From assembly GCF_000972845.2 (NCBI RefSeq), contig NW_020853550.1, positions 310,001-374,000 of the forward strand: a stretch of DNA of 64,000 nt. The letters run 5' to 3'. The translations under genes and the position numbers were made by a program. The notes beneath the pieces were generated by a model. It saw only the letters and a list, made by a program, of their open reading frames with translations. It made no database searches and was not told the origin of the DNA. This document shows, piece by piece, positions 22,325 to 36,495 of this stretch; positions within the stretch are counted from its first letter, which is position 1, and each line of letters opens with the position of its first letter. Source of the DNA: Larimichthys crocea. Taxonomy: Eukaryota; Chordata; Actinopteri; Sciaenidae.

Positions 22325-24224
22325 GCGGTGTCATGCATGCAATATGAAATGTATATTTGAACAGACCACTGGAATCCCAAAGGTGTGTCAATTTTAGTAA
22401 CATGTCCACACTTTGATACCTCCTGTGTTATACAGTCATTTGTGTGAGTGCTTCAAGACTACGGAGACGATTAAAATGGCTCCAGATTAAATAACAAGCG
22501 GCTTGAATTGTATTTTTACCTTCCACACTGAAACATCCAGGCCTGTGCATATGAAGAGAGCTCTGCTGGGGCTGTGGCAGTGAGCAGAGTGGGGGAGGGT
22601 TGGACACAGCCATGTTGCAGTGCGTGCTTTGGCCCGGCCATATGACATTGCTGTTTCACCGCAGTAACAATGGCAGTATTGTTAAATATGGCCACTGCCT
22701 AGCATGGCTGTCCGGCCTGTATATTGTCCTTCAATTATTAACCCCGTGACGTGCTCGGAAATTATTCTGGTCGTGTTTATAGAGGCCGACAAACATGGAA
22801 GAGCACAGGAAAGGGACGGGGAGGCGGATAATTGACGTTACCTCCAGAAACTATATGTACATACTAGTGACATTTCAAGTATAGCCCGTACATAAACATG
22901 AGTCTGCTCACTGTTACCTAGCGTGAGCTGTAATTTAACAGGCTATTAAAAAGGTTTTCGACACCTATGGCGAGTGAAGTTTACCTGCGTGTTCTGATTC
23001 ATGTGTGTAATGGAGGCTCCAGAACACACCGTCCTATGAGTGTTATGTGAGGGGGAAGTCTCATAGAATAAGTGTCAGTAAGGAGAATGACGTTATATCA
23101 TCACTGCTTTGTTCGGCCTAAATCCTCATCACGTTCACCATGTTTCCTAACTGTGCTTCACGAAGCCTGAGTCTGAGAGACTAAATGTTAATGTCCCCAC
23201 AGCCGTATTGACACTTTTTTTAAAATTATTATTCTGCTGTCTACATTCATCGCTCGTCAGACCTCTGCAACAAATGACGTTGGCATTTATCGCCACAGCC
23301 AATCAAAGTCGCGCCCCCAAGTCTTATGACACGACATGAAACCAATTACGTTATCGTCACTATGTTTCTAAATATCACAAAAGTATCCTTTATTTACTTT
23401 AATGTCATAAAATAACATCTCCTCCATGTGTGGCAGGTCAGGGAAATAATTAGCAATGACGAAATAAGGGCTGCGTCTCAATTTAGTTTTCTGTAACGGC
23501 TAACGTCACAGGAAAAGTTGGTGTGCTCGCCGGTTCCTCCGGTACAACTCCGTGCTTCAATTAGTTTTATTGAGCCGCTGCTGATGGAGGTATTTTCGTT
23601 TGTCATTTTTCTGTGGGAAGAGGCTGGTTTCGGCAGCGGGAATAAAAGTAGGAGGGACCAGTGATAATTAGATGCAGCCCAGGAGCACTGGTCGATTTCT
23701 CTGCCCAGCCCCTTACCAGATGCTACCGGAGCGACACCTCACACTCCATTCATCTGACATACCGGTAGGTGGGGCTGACCCAGTGGGCTAACCCTGCCTC
23801 TGGTGTCCCTGGAACTGGGCCCCAGAGACCCCGTGTAGCTAACGCTTGCTACTATGTATTGGAATGAGAGCTCCTTCCACGTTAGATTGATGAGTGTGAC
23901 TCTCAAATAAAAAAACATTAATCCCACTAACGCATTGAAATTAATTCCATGGCATTTGCATTTAATAACGAGCATTTCCCGAAACTTTGAAGTACAAGTC
24001 CTCTGCTGGGTGTCAGATGTCTGTCTCCCGAATCCAGCCACTCGTTCTCCGGCTCGTGCACCGCCAGTACACACACATCAAAATGGAACTGAATTTTCGC
24101 ACCCCTCCTCAGAGCAGTGCCCGCCCCGTTTTACGTAGTTGACGGAAAAAAAAATAATCTACGTTGTAATTTACCAAAGATTTACATGTATAGCTCGTGT
24201 GTAACATGAGTGACATCTTCCCGT
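22325..24224. other. Intergenic region upstream of setd5
   Basis: No gene is recognised. GC content rises toward the right. Near 23.3 kb a stretch with GCCAATCAAA, CGCCCCC and TTATGACACGACATGAAACC could be regulatory, but that is only motif reading. Confidence 0.4.
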
Positions 24225-24227
24225 CGA

Positions 24228-24255
24228 ATCATTGGCAAGAGGCGGGACGTCACAG
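24228..24255 (+). promoter_or_regulatory. setd5: Candidate setd5 core promoter elements
   Basis: An inverted CCAAT box (ATTGG at 24231-24235), a GGCGGGAC box at 24241 and a CRE-like GACGTCAC at 24245-24252 lie within 25 bp in CpG-containing sequence and without a TATA box. This grouping is typical of housekeeping chromatin-gene promoters. It precedes the best non-coding exon 1. Confidence 0.5.
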
Positions 24256-24757
24256 CAAGGGCCGCCCAAGGAGAGAGAGCCCCTGCACGGTCGCCCTGGG
24301 AAACCCCGTGGCGTGGTTGTGTGTCAGTTTCGCTGGGACCCGCGGTCGATGCCGGTGAGGAGGGGGATGGGCGCCTCGGCGAATGTAAGGACCCGAGACA
24401 GAATCAGAGCCCTGTATCACATACAGCAGCATATACCCCATTATAAATAGCGACTGTAAATATTCAATACACTAAAATAAATGGATTTATTCACCGGGGA
24501 TCTATAATAGACACTCAATGGATGGAGTGCACCTGAACAGGACAGGGAATTTAACTTTCCGCCTATGCGTGGGAGACACTGAGAAGTTTGTTTCCTACCC
24601 CTGGAGAGGGAGCTACTTTTAAGGGCAAAGGATACAGGAGACTCCGAGGCCGGCCTACAGGCCTACTGGTCTGGTTGGATTTGATGTTGGGATACTCTAA
24701 GGACTTCCTACTCTTCTTGAATTTGCCTCGCTTGTACAAGTTTGGAATGCCTCTTTA
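24256..24757 (+). other. setd5: Candidate 5' non-coding exon(s) of setd5
   Basis: The strongest donor downstream of the promoter motifs is CTCTTTAG|GTAAGTA, GT at 24758. Earlier donors (CCG|GTGAGG at about 24354, GAAT|GTAAGG at about 24385) could give shorter first exons. The first coding exon begins at 36411, so the 5' UTR must be split. Which donor is used cannot be told from sequence alone. Confidence 0.4.
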
Positions 24758-26730
24758 GGTAAGTACTTTAAATCTGTGCCTAATGGTAATATCAGCCCAC
24801 AGAGATGCAGGTAGCAACATAAATACATAACAGTCACGTACTGACCATGTTTTCAGTCAACCCAACATAGCCATGAAGCTAACCAACTTAGCTAGCTAAC
24901 TCCTTAGCGTCCACTGTAGTTTATTAGAACAAGTTGGTTGCTCTCACTGTGTTTCCACTTTGAAGCGCCTCGCTCGGCTGCTTAAAAAGCTCCCCATGTT
25001 GGTGCTGTGTCTTGTGTGCTTGCTCTTGGCTGTGTGTGAACTGATCTTCCATGGCTGTTTGATCAGCTCCTCGTGTTGTTTTTGATAGCTAGCTTGTTAA
25101 TTAATCTGGGGATCCTCCACATTACTAGTTATATAATAGCCAGTGTTATAATGGCATTAATTGTCCTTAAAAGAGCTTAAGCAATAACATTCGGCAAGTT
25201 TTCAGGAGTTTGACTTGTGTAACGTTTAGTCCATTGATGCAGCCTCAGTTCAGAGGTTTTTCTCAGTTTTCATAGCCGGGATGAACACTTGGCTGTCGTT
25301 ATACCGTTTACGTTACATCAACAACGACATGAATCATGTTTTATCCCAACTAAGCTGGAAATGAAATCGTTTTAAAGCGTTATTACACAAATCTTGTTTT
25401 GTTGAGCAAGTTTATATAGTGTGTTCGTACAGAGGCTTAACACGGCCAGAACAAAATCGGCAGCACAGTATAGATACTTTATTTGAGTTTGTTGCACACT
25501 TGTTATCGAGTGCTGAATAGATCTGCACCCCGTGTGCTGGGCTCGGAAGTTCACAATCACACCGCCTAAGGTAAATGTGCAAACTTGTTGTATTAGAACC
25601 AACGACAACCTTTTCACGTTGTTCTTTTGACAGCAACGTGTTCAATGTTGTCCCGGGACCGCGAAACTGTCGAATTTTCGGAAAGTTGTCCCTGACACAA
25701 CTTGCAATTTGATCATTTTATTGGCGATCCGTGTTAGCCGAGCAACCAGCTGCTGTGTTGGTTAGCAGACGAGCCGTAGGCAACAATTGCTACACTAGCC
25801 GTTTAGCTAACTTTTTGGATGTTTTCCAGTTGATTGTGTCCTTATTGTGAACCAGTGCTTTACAGCACACACACTCTGAGCCCGTCGCAGTGTGTACACC
25901 CGAACACCTATTTGTGTAGTGAGCACATTGTTGTTTTGTTGTGGATTTCTGCACTAATAGCTTCAGTTTGGTGGGAATGTGGTGTCTGCATCACGGTGCT
26001 GTTTGGCTACATCACGTCAATGCATTCGTCTTTGGCAACATTCCTAACTTCGCTCCTCAGGCGTGTGAATCCAGCTAAAAGCTCGGCTGTGTTTTCTCTA
26101 TTTGTGCTTGTTATATCCCCCCGTGTGTGTGGGAGCCAGCAATCAGAAAACCAGATCTGTTGGGTAGTGACTTGCTGTTCTTCACCTCCCCCACCTACCA
26201 ACCCCCAGCCTCGGTGGCGGTTCGGAGAAATGGGTGGTATTTTGGAGGGGAGCTCTTGTTTCCTTTTTTAGCCTCCATTTTTGATTTCAAAGTGCGAGTA
26301 GCATTGTTGAGCCTGAACGTTCGCGATCACAAGTTTCGACCAAGTTGAGCCGTCGTAGCTGCTCTGTCTGTAAAGCCCAGCGCCCAGTCTGTTCTTAGCT
26401 GTGCGAGTAGTCTTCATGTTGGGCTGAATTCATGAATCAAAACCCAGTCTCAGGATCAGGGGCTGCCCTGTCATTCTCACAGTGTAGCTGATCATCATTT
26501 TACACAACACACGGAAAACTGTGAGCTAGCTAGTGAGTGATGAAATAGCGCCTTTCCCATCGAGTAGTTTGTGTGTTTTTTTTTTTTTTTATAATTTATT
26601 TATTTATGTATTAGGACCCCGCGTTTCCCCGAGCACAAATGGCTGCCCTAACCGTCGCCTGAGTAGCCGTGCTCCACTCAGCTGCACCACGTAGGCTCTC
26701 ATTGTGCTGCGCCTGGAGTCTGGAGCAGTG

Positions 26731-26756
26731 GACACACACACACACACACACACACA
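26731..26756. repeat. (CA)n microsatellite in setd5 intron 1
   Basis: Uninterrupted CA repeat. Confidence 0.95.
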
Positions 26757-27866
26757 GAGAAGACGTTATTTTGCTCTATCGAATGTGGTTAGGTCAATGA
26801 ATGTGCCTCCGGATGTGTGACTACCTCCCTGCAGTGATATTTTTGTCTGACGTGTCATAAATTTATGTGGTCATACTTTAGCCAGCTTACTCTCTTTTCC
26901 TTTTTTTTTAAATCTCAGTGTGGAAATATTAGCAGAGCACAGCGTTTGGTGTCAGAATGAATCAGCCATAGTCATGTTTGATTGTTAGTAAATCCACTTT
27001 AGATTTGACAAAGTATGTGTGGTTTCAAGTAACTGTTTTCCTCTCTTCCCCTGAGCCGTTGTCGACCTTGCTTCATGAGTACAAAGATTACACCCATGTC
27101 CTGCTGGGCTTGTTCAGCCAGCGCCAAGTATCTGGATTGATCTTGATGCCTGTTGGAAGACAGATTGCAGTGTGCTGAGCCTTGTTTTCATTGGTTGCGA
27201 CTGACATTCTCTGAATATGTTTCACATCTTTTAATAGACTGTGTGGGCCGCAGCTTACAAACCTAGCCACTTAGAATCATTGGAAACACGAGCCCCTCCA
27301 GCACTCCCCCTGACCCTGACGTGCCTTCTTAACTCAACCTGCCACCCTGGGAAAGCATGCCATGTACCGCTCGGACACATTGTTGCTGCTCTGCTGTGAG
27401 CTGGCCCACTATGTTGGTTTTCCAGGCCTTACAAGCAGCTTTGTCTTGTGTTTTGGAGTGAGATACATGTGTCTGGGCGTTGAGTTATGACAACTGGTGA
27501 AAGAGGACTGCCTTCCAAGAGCAGCACTGTACTTGTGTGTGTGGATCTATCTGCAGGATGTGGACCCTTCTTTCCCAATATGGGCCTCTGAAATGTTGGA
27601 GATCTGAGGAATGTGCAGACATTCAAGGTTAGCCTGGCCCAGTTTTCTGTGTCTGTGTCATTCACATTCAAAGAGTAGGAGTAGGTACAAAACAAGAAAT
27701 GGATGTGGTGGGTGACTTGAAAACATTATCAGAATAGGTGAGCTCTGCTTTCTGGTGAGTCTGATCATGCACCGTACAGAATGTAAACGTGTGTGTGCTT
27801 TTACAAGAGGGAGTGAAGCAGGATGTTGGCCCATTTCCAAAAGAATACAGGATTCTGTCTTGGTGC

Positions 27867-27869
<3 letters not shown>

Positions 27870-27911
<42 letters not shown>
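27870..27911. repeat. (GA)n microsatellite in setd5 intron 1
   Basis: About 21 perfect GA units, a pure purine strand. Confidence 0.97.
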
Positions 27912-27916
<5 letters not shown>

Positions 27917-30900
27917 GGGTGTTGCTGTGAGGAATAGGAATGGGGGGAAAACCCTGTCCTTCTAGCTTTCCATTTACATGCTGATGACACTCTGTATCAT
28001 TACATAGAGGGCAGGTGTAGCTATTGATATGTTAATAAGGTTTCATGCGTGTTGTGCCTATGTGACCAAGTCAACTGAGCCCATGTTGTGTCTCTGCTCC
28101 AGTGTGGGAGCAGAAAGATGAAATTCACATAAGTGAGAAGCAGTCTTGTGTATTTAGTCTTGTCGTTGGAGGGCACTGCATTTAATTAGCAAACAGTGTT
28201 TCTCTCTCTCATGAAGGCAGGAGTCTTATATGAAAATGTTTCTATCTTATTTTTTAGCATAGCAAAAAAACAAAGTCGATTTTTAAATATTCTTATCACT
28301 TGACATGATTTCTTCTGTTTGACAGCCTGACGTGGGATATGTTGTGCCTTTCCTTTCTGATTTTTGGAGTCCGATGTAGCTCCAGCCCGTCTACCTTTCC
28401 CTCTGTGCAGCTTCCCCTCTGCAGCTGCTGTGTGTTGTGTGTCTTGCCGTCTTGCACAACGGGGTTAAAAACAAGTCGCTCTGACGCCTGCCTCATCTGC
28501 GCGTTCCTATTGGTGCTGGAGCTCTGGAGCTGCTCCAATGGGGCGCAGCATTTCCTCGGCGCTGGGGGAGCAGTGTTGCAGAGGGCTGTTCTGGTTAATT
28601 CTGTTTCGTGCTGAGAAGCAATGCTTCTTGGGAGAATAATGGAGGAGGAGGAGGCTGGGGGAAAAAAACAAGGCTGAAAGGGGGGTGAGGCAGGCAATCT
28701 ACGTAATCATCTCTCTCTCTCTCTGTCTCTCTCTCTTTCTCCTGTTCTTGTTGTATTGCAGCCTTATGTTTTGTCCTTCATTTCCTTTTCTTTCTCTCAC
28801 TGTCACGCTGCCTGTCTTATGTTCTCGTGGTACTTGGCTGAGCGCATAGCAGGAAAGAGGCTCACTAATATTCAGAGTTTCTGTCTCCACCTTTTGAACT
28901 GCAGGCAGCCATTTTAGGCTCCACCACATTAACCCTCCTCTCTTCTTCTCCTCTCCCACCCTTCCCCTCGGTCCTGCCTGTCTCTTTCTTTCATGTAACG
29001 AAGCAGGGCAATAAAGGAGACCAAATATTGGTCAATAATATTTCTTATAATTCAGATTCTTTGTACGAGCTGAAACCAGGATTGCAAAATCCACAAGCAC
29101 ACTTCCAAGAGTGTTTACTCAGAGGGTGTTGTCAGGCAGGGATAGGGAGCAAATAAGGGAAGGAGCAGGGCAGAAGAAAAACAACCAAGGGAGCTTTTGC
29201 ACCAAAGTCAAGCCACTCGACACCAACCCGCTCACAGCTGCCCTGTTTTTTAATGCACAGCAGCAGTCCTAAAAACAAAAGGGAAACGAATGGTCGGTGC
29301 CAGGTTTTTCCTGTTCATAGGCGCCTTGCTCTATCACCTCCAGCAAATGGTTCCTGTTGGGAAAAGTGAGGTGGGTGTTTTTAGTTTTCCTTTTTTGTAA
29401 ACAGGCTCTGGCCATTTACTCAGGCTTTGAAAACAGGTTTGGTCCTAAAATAGAGCACTGGCTCTCGAACATTTTGGACCTAGATATGTTCCTGCTACTG
29501 TTGTTTTCTTGAAATACACCCCCAACACACACACACCCCCTAATTCTGGTTGCCTTTCTCAGTACCTTTTTAAGGTTTGTTGTACTGACTTCATGAACAT
29601 TAAACCGTCAGAATGGGACAGTGAAAGCCCCACAGCTGGTCAAAATGGCTGCCAGTCCTGTGTTCCTTTCCCCTCCAGTGACACCTTGCAGTCTTGCATC
29701 GGCCAGTCTCACATATGTGTTGTGCTGTAAATGTTGTTGCGAGGTGGAGCCAGGGCAAGCCCTCGTGTCGCTCTCAGTCGGCCAAAAGAGGAAATGGAAA
29801 TGTCATGTAAATGTGTTTGTCATGCAGTGAGATCACGTGGTGAGAGACGGAGGGTGTCTCTGCTTTATGTTATGCCAGAGCATGAGCTTATCTGACAACA
29901 AGATGGCTGTTTTGGGCTTCATGTCTCTGCTAGACCACCGCTTGGAAAACATTCCTCCCCACATTTGGGAGTAGACATGGCTCACAGGAAATACTGCCAC
30001 CGTGAAGATGGACTGTCCTTCTCTCTAAAGCTCTTTAACATGTTAATCTCAATCAGATGCGCAGCAGACAGACCAAGAGTTAGAGCTGGGTTTTGACTTC
30101 AGTGCCTGATTTGTTTCATTTCCTTTTTAAGCCTGCTGTTGTCCTGGTTCAGTATTTATGATCATAGTTATTTGATTCCTCGCTTTCTGTTTGACTTCAG
30201 AGGAAAAGGAAACAGAAGCAGGGCAGAAAGAGGTAGTCAAGCTCACACGGGCAGCAGTAATTTTGCTCAGCCCTTTGTTTTTTCCTCCTGCAGGTTAGTG
30301 AGCCTCAGACAGACAGTGGCTGGCTTGTTTGCCCCGAAACAGATGATTGATTTTGTGTCATGCTGGCCCTGCTGTCGACTGCTCTCTCTCCCCCCACCCC
30401 TCTTATAGCACCTACTTGGCCTTTGTTCTCCATTGTGTATCACTCATTCCCGGCCTGGTCCCGGTCCATTCAGGCAGCCAAACATGTGCTGTGTTAATGG
30501 CGGGCCATACTTGGCTCCCAGGGTGCTCGACCGCTCACAGGATAACAGTGTTATCTTGTGACGATACATGCAGCCACAGGCCCCTTGGAATATAGTGCAC
30601 ATTTATTACTGTGCTGCCAGATGTTTGCATCATTCCTTTACACCCCCCTCCTCCATCTCCATCTCCATCTCCATCCTGTGCAGACTAAGCTTTGTTATAT
30701 TTTTGTGCGGCTGCCTGAACACTTGGCCCGTACCTCAGTCTGATCACAGCTTGCTCCAGAAGTGTTTTCAGCTGGCTGGCAGCAGGCAGCTCTCGTGCTT
30801 TGTCATTTTGGTAAAGGCCTATGATTGTGCTGCTGTAGTGAGAAATGGTTTGTCCCATTACATCACATAATTGTTTTATTTAGCCTGCTCGAGAGTTTCT

Positions 30901-31813
30901 GGAAGACAACAGCACAATTTGGATAGGCTGGTGATTGAAGCACTGTTGTAATATCACTGTGTGGGTTTTAGCACTTCTCCTTATTTTAGTCTCTTTCTCT
31001 CTTCTGTTGTGCTTAGACTAGTGCGTCACCATGACAATGGAGCCATTCATCATGTTAGAATGTACAAATGAACAACATATGTATATAAATAGCTGTGCTG
31101 AAGGCCACATTTTCACATTATCTCACAATGTTCTTGTTATTTAGCTGCATGTTCCCATTAGTGACACATGCAGCAGGCTAGTAGTGAGTGTGCTAGTCTA
31201 CCGACGTGTGTGTTTTTCCCTCTTTGTGTGATATTGTAAATGTGTTTGGGTGAGTGTGAAATAAGATCTACAACAAGCCTAGCTTTCTCCCTGGCCACAT
31301 ATCCCGTTTGTCTTAAAGCCAGGCCCTATTGATTTGCCTGTTCTTCATCTTCAATTTCCTCCTGCTGTAGCTCAGAGCGCAGCTCGACCTGCGCAGTGCT
31401 GGGGAACGGCAGATATTCATATCCTGCCTTGTACAGCAAGCATGTGTGCGGGGGCAGACTGAGGGGGCTGGTGTAATCTCACTGGACTGAATGTGTTGTG
31501 GAGGTTGGCGAGGCACAGGTGGACACTGTGCAAGCATGGACATGTTGTTCATACCCCAGTTTTTTTTTTATACATGTTCATCTCTGTGTATGTATGACCC
31601 TCCACTTGAAGCTCCATATGTTTAAATAAAAAATCATGACCCTATCACTCTCACATCAACCAATAAGATACAACCCATGCTAATTATTAAACATTTTGAT
31701 CACAATTGTAATGACTGAATAAAATATGCATGAACACTGCACAATTTCTTTGTGTCTCATAAGTTCAGACTTACAAACAAGGCAGTGTTCTAAAGTACAA
31801 ACTACAAAATATG

Positions 31814-31814
<1 letters not shown>

Positions 31815-31852
<38 letters not shown>
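31815..31852. repeat. (GT)n microsatellite in setd5 intron 1
   Basis: About 19 perfect GT units. Confidence 0.97.
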
Positions 31853-31855
<3 letters not shown>

Positions 31856-31997
31856 ACGCTGGGGATTTTTTAGATTTCCAGTTTCTAAATACACACTCTT
31901 TTTCAGTGCTTACAAGCAGGATAAACTGCTTCTCATGATGAGTCATGCTAAGTGAGCTGACATCACCCAGTGTTCAAACGAATGCAGTCCCATTTAA

Positions 31998-32105
31998 AGG
32001 AATAGAGCCAGGCTAGCCGTGTACCCTGGTTTCAGTTTTTACGCTAAGCTAAGCTAACCCGTTGTTGGCTGTAACTTCCTGTTTAACACAGACCCAGAGT
32101 CATGT
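31998..32105. repeat. Dispersed fish repeat with GCTAAGCTAAGCTAACC core
   Basis: The series AGAGCCAGGCTAGC, then TTTCAGTTTTTACGCTAAGC, then TAAGCTAACC is a dispersed element I recognise as common in teleost introns. Its class is not certain. Confidence 0.5.
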
Positions 32106-35100
32106 CGCTCCTCTTATCTAACCAGTGAGTAACCAGTGGTATTTTTCCAAAAAGTTGAACTATTCATGGTGAGTGTATGATAGTACCTGTCCAGTAAGGT
32201 CATTGAGCCACTGATGGAAGCCACTGAAGGACATGTTTCTCTCATAGATCACTGTGATGTTTCCCTTTGGAGACACAGCTCCTCATGCACATGCCAAAAA
32301 CACTGTTGTTTTTTCAACTCATTTCTGTGTGGCTTTGGCTTTGGTTTTTTGGAGTTGTTGCTTCTCTGGAAAATAAATGTCAGTGATTCTTAAATATTTT
32401 AGATTATTCTTTGGTAATCACACAGTTGTGTGTATGTGGCATTGTAAGTTTCATCTGATTCAATAAACTAATATCTGTATAATATGTAACTGATGACCAT
32501 AGAGCCCCAAATCTCAGACGTTTTTCATCAAAACAATTGCTCCTACTTAAAGTGACTGACTGTTTGTACCTCTCAGTCCCATTCTCCAAATCTAACTTTA
32601 GGGCTGGGTACCAAACGTCAACACTTTCACTGGTTTGACTGAATTGCTTCAGTACCAACATATTTCAATTTTCTGTGCTAAATACATGAACTTTGTGCTG
32701 CTCGTCATCTAGCCAGTGCGGCTAACCTGTATGTGAAAACAAAGCATGATGTCACTTATAGACCAGGAGGTGGAAACAGAAACACACGTGAAGTTGACTC
32801 AGTCAATCCGGATGTTTCTCCTGTTGACATTTCCATTCCCACCATATTTTCAGTCTGTATCTTAATGAACGCACACACGTTAATTAGCTAATGCTAAATG
32901 ATCCTGTGACGGTTTGGGCCTTTCCTGTTCAAATGTTAAGAAAATGAGCTCATCAGAATTTTCAGTTGACTAGTTTGAATCCTTGTTACTCAGTGCTCCA
33001 TATGATACTCTGAGAAGCATAGTAAAATAGACATTTTGCACACTTCTGAATCATTAGCAGCATTTTGTGCCACTCGGACTGTATCACTTAGCTGTCATTC
33101 TCGCATCTGTCATCTCAGCAGTAAAAGCAAAACATTGCATTGTGAAATTTCTACCAAAAGCAGTGTACATGCTATGGACATTATTGAATAATCTTTTGGA
33201 ATAAGTCATTAATTTTGACGCAGCCCAGATGCTGTGATTTTATTTTATTTTTTTTTTACAGCAGCTTCTTTGCCTCTCTGTCACTGAGATGCTATTGATT
33301 TATGTTGTGTTCCTGAATTCCATTCATATGTAGAGACGATATGTTTTCATGTTGACCTAATTCCATCCACTGTGATGCAGTGTTGTAAATATAATATTGA
33401 GTCCATGGGGTGGGCTATTCCTTCACTGCACCGTGTCTGGGAGTGCATGACATGTCTGCGTTTGTTCCCTCAGTATGTTATTTAATCTTTCCAAAACTTG
33501 GACTGGATGTGCTGAGCTCTGTTCAGACGAGGTGTGGCATGTGGTGTGATCGTGGATTTGAAATGAAATGTACCTCGGAGACACGATTAGATATTAAAGG
33601 ATAATCAAACAGCTTATTTTAGCACGCTGCAATGCACATCTGCCAGCGCTTAACAATGTCGGAACTCTAGTGTGCTAAAAAAGAGGGCAGAGGGAGTTAT
33701 GTGAGGGATGATAAGAGAGAGAGGGTCTCCTCTGCTGTTCATTTTGTGTGTATGTCCCTCCCCCTTGGACTTGTCTCCAAAATGGCCTCTGTTCTAGTGG
33801 AAGTGAAAAGACTTTGTTGAGCCTGCTGGTAATTTGAGCCCGGTATTCATGGCCAGAGGAACGAACAAGGGAGGGAGGGAGGGAGGCAGTGGGGGAGGAG
33901 GAGGAGGGAGGGAGGTAAAGAAAGGCTTTCCTTCTTCGTATGGAATTTACCTCCCTAGTTCACCGTCTGGTTCTTTTGGAAGAGGCCCAAATAGTGACTC
34001 CCTTTTGTGAGTTAGGAAGCGAGGTGGCTATTTTTGTGAGGCAGCGATCATACACAGGGATAATGAACAGCCAGCGGTTTTTGAAAAGGCTCTGATGGGG
34101 CACCATTGGATCCACTCCATGCCATCATGTCTAAGTACGTTATACATTTGTTAACCCTTCAAGCCCCTCATCCATGCTGTGCTCTTCTCAGTGTATTCCA
34201 CGAGCCATGCTTGAAGAGCCACAGAGTAACATCCACCATCTGTCTCTGTGTCTCTGATCTCATTGGGACCCCTTGAGTTGTAGCACCATGTTCTGCTTTT
34301 TGTAACAAAAGCTACCTGACATTTGTTGTTGCTACCTACCAGTGTGTGTTTGTTTGTGTGTGTGTGTGTGTCCAGCTGGATGGGACTGACATTCTCTGTT
34401 TGACAGTGAGCACGGTTGAACTGACCTTGACATTATTGGAAGTCCCCAGCCTTGCTGTGGTTGCCTTGGTGCTGGAGAGAGAGGGCAGCAGTCGCTGTAG
34501 CCAGGGGACCACTACAGAAATGTCACGCATCCTGTTGCCATGGCTCTCCACTCATGAACCAGCCCATGTTTGAATGTTAGGCTTATTTTTTGTTGTGTAA
34601 ATGAGGCGTTACTTTTTTTGTTGTTGTTGTGAATTGTGATCAGTCTGGTGTTTGTGAGGTAACGTGTTTGTGTGTGTTTGCCCGAGGGATGACCTTGCTA
34701 TAAGCCAAATCCTCTCCTCAGCGTGTGAACGCAGCACAGGAGGGCCGGCTCCTCTCACCGCCGTGGCCGCTGTCTCTGGCTCTTCGTCTGGCTGGATGGC
34801 TGAGCAAGTGAGCAGGCAGGGAGGAAGAGAGAGCCGGCCAGAGCAGGCGAGTGTGGGTCAATGTTTCAGCAGAGAGTGTGTATGTGTGTGGTCACATGAC
34901 AAGAGGGTCGGGCCTCATGTAGGATGATTCACCCCTCTAGGCGTCTGGGAGGAAGGCGCCTCCTGCTGGTAATCTTTGTTAGTGCATCCTCACGGGCCGC
35001 TCTGTGTAAGCAGAGCTGTGAAGCCCCTGGTTGTTTTTCTGCTCTTTGAATAGCCTCCCCTCCCTCTCCTCCATGCTGGGAGCCTCTGTATGAATGAGAG

Positions 35101-36334
35101 ACAGGCCTATCACATCATGTACATATCAAGTTTTCATTTTCGAGGCAGCCAGATGAATTCTCTCCACTGCTCCTCACAGAAAAGCCTGCATTGTCAACAT
35201 GAGTCAGCAGATTTGGTCCTTCATTAGGCATGTGAGGACGGTGTCCCTGTGTAGTGTAGTGTGGTGAGGTTATGTGGACTGGACAACCTTCTGTCAATGT
35301 TCAACTGAGACAGCTGCTGTGACCTTTAGTTAAGGGTTGTTTATATGTCACAGAGTGCTTACATTTCTGAACAGAATATTCATGAACTGTACAGTAACTG
35401 CTTTGTGTCTGACCAGTAACTAGAGCTGCAGTGATTGGCTGGCTGGCTAATTGATTAGTTGTTTGACAGAAAATCTTGTTTGTAGTCTCAAGTTTTTTTC
35501 TGTTCATGATTAATTACTTCATCTAGAAAATAATCTGCAGATTAATCAACAGTAAAAATAATCATTAGTTGTACTAGTAACTTGGATTTAAAAACAAATA
35601 AATTCATGAAGTAGTATGCAACAAATGTTAATAATCAAAGTATCTGTCTTTCTATTGGCTATATCTTATATCTTCTCCAAGGTGACCTACTGTAAACTGG
35701 CTTGATCATGACGCTGCGCTCTTACTTATGTTGCATTTCACAAGTTTAGTCACAAACTGCAACATGATTTATGTACCAACCAAGCAAATAGAAATCATAA
35801 AGAAAGTATGATTAGACTGGGTCGCCGGGGTAACAGTTGACAACACGTCAGCTTTTTTAGTGTTCTCTGTGTCACAGCAGTAAAAACATGGCTGGTAACA
35901 ATCTCTGCAATGACACTGGTCTGTTGTGACTTGGTAAAAGTTCTTCCCTCACTGCAGCTACAAAGCCTGTCATGCAACAAATGAAATGCAGCTTTATTAC
36001 TTCATATTCATATATTTATATTTAAAGGTAGAACGGCTGCTTTCCCCTCCATGAAATATTGGCAGTGAAGGTCAGGCAGTTTCATATGAAACCACTTGCT
36101 CATGCTTCGTCATGGTTTATGTAATTTTTATTTATTTATTTTTTTTATTTTTTTTTTTGAGCACAGTGTTTCTTCAGAATTGAATCAGCTGTCCACTAAA
36201 CTCAATATGTTAAATGTAAATAATGATGAAACTGAATATTGGCTGTCAAGGACATCAATCACACAATTAAAGACAGAGTGGGCAGGGAGTTTTTTTTTTC
36301 ACATATCACATGACACGCTGAGTCATGTAGCAGG

Positions 36335-36335
<1 letters not shown>

Positions 36336-36375
<40 letters not shown>
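36336..36375. repeat. (GT)n microsatellite upstream of the setd5 start-codon exon
   Basis: About 20 GT units, 35 bases before the acceptor at 36409-36410. Confidence 0.97.
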
Positions 36376-36376
<1 letters not shown>

Positions 36377-36417
36377 AACTGACACTCTGTCTGTTGCCTT
36401 CTCTTCTCAGGTCCCCC

Positions 36418-36495
36418 ATGACCGTGAGCCGTGGGCTACGGCTCAGCGGCGCCCCACCTCTGGAGTGGTCTGTCGCTGTAGTTGGGACCCTGTGA
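36418..36495 (+). promoter_or_regulatory. setd5: uORF in the setd5 5' leader
   Basis: If the exon begins at 36411, the first ATG in it opens a 25-codon frame (starting MTVSRGLRL) that stops with TGA at 36493-36495, 109 nt before the setd5 ATG. No other ATG intervenes. It would be expected to dampen main-ORF translation (inference). Confidence 0.55.

Larger units (their letters stand above)
24758..36410 (+). other. setd5: Large setd5 intron 1
   Basis: About 11.6 kb without coding exons. It contains microsatellites (CA 26731-26756, GA 27870-27911, CT 28710-28736, GT 31815-31852, GT 36336-36374), a fish repeat at about 31998-32100, and a CpG-rich patch with two opposed CCAAT boxes near 28508-28538. 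Alternative first exons may exist here but none can be proved. Confidence 0.55.
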
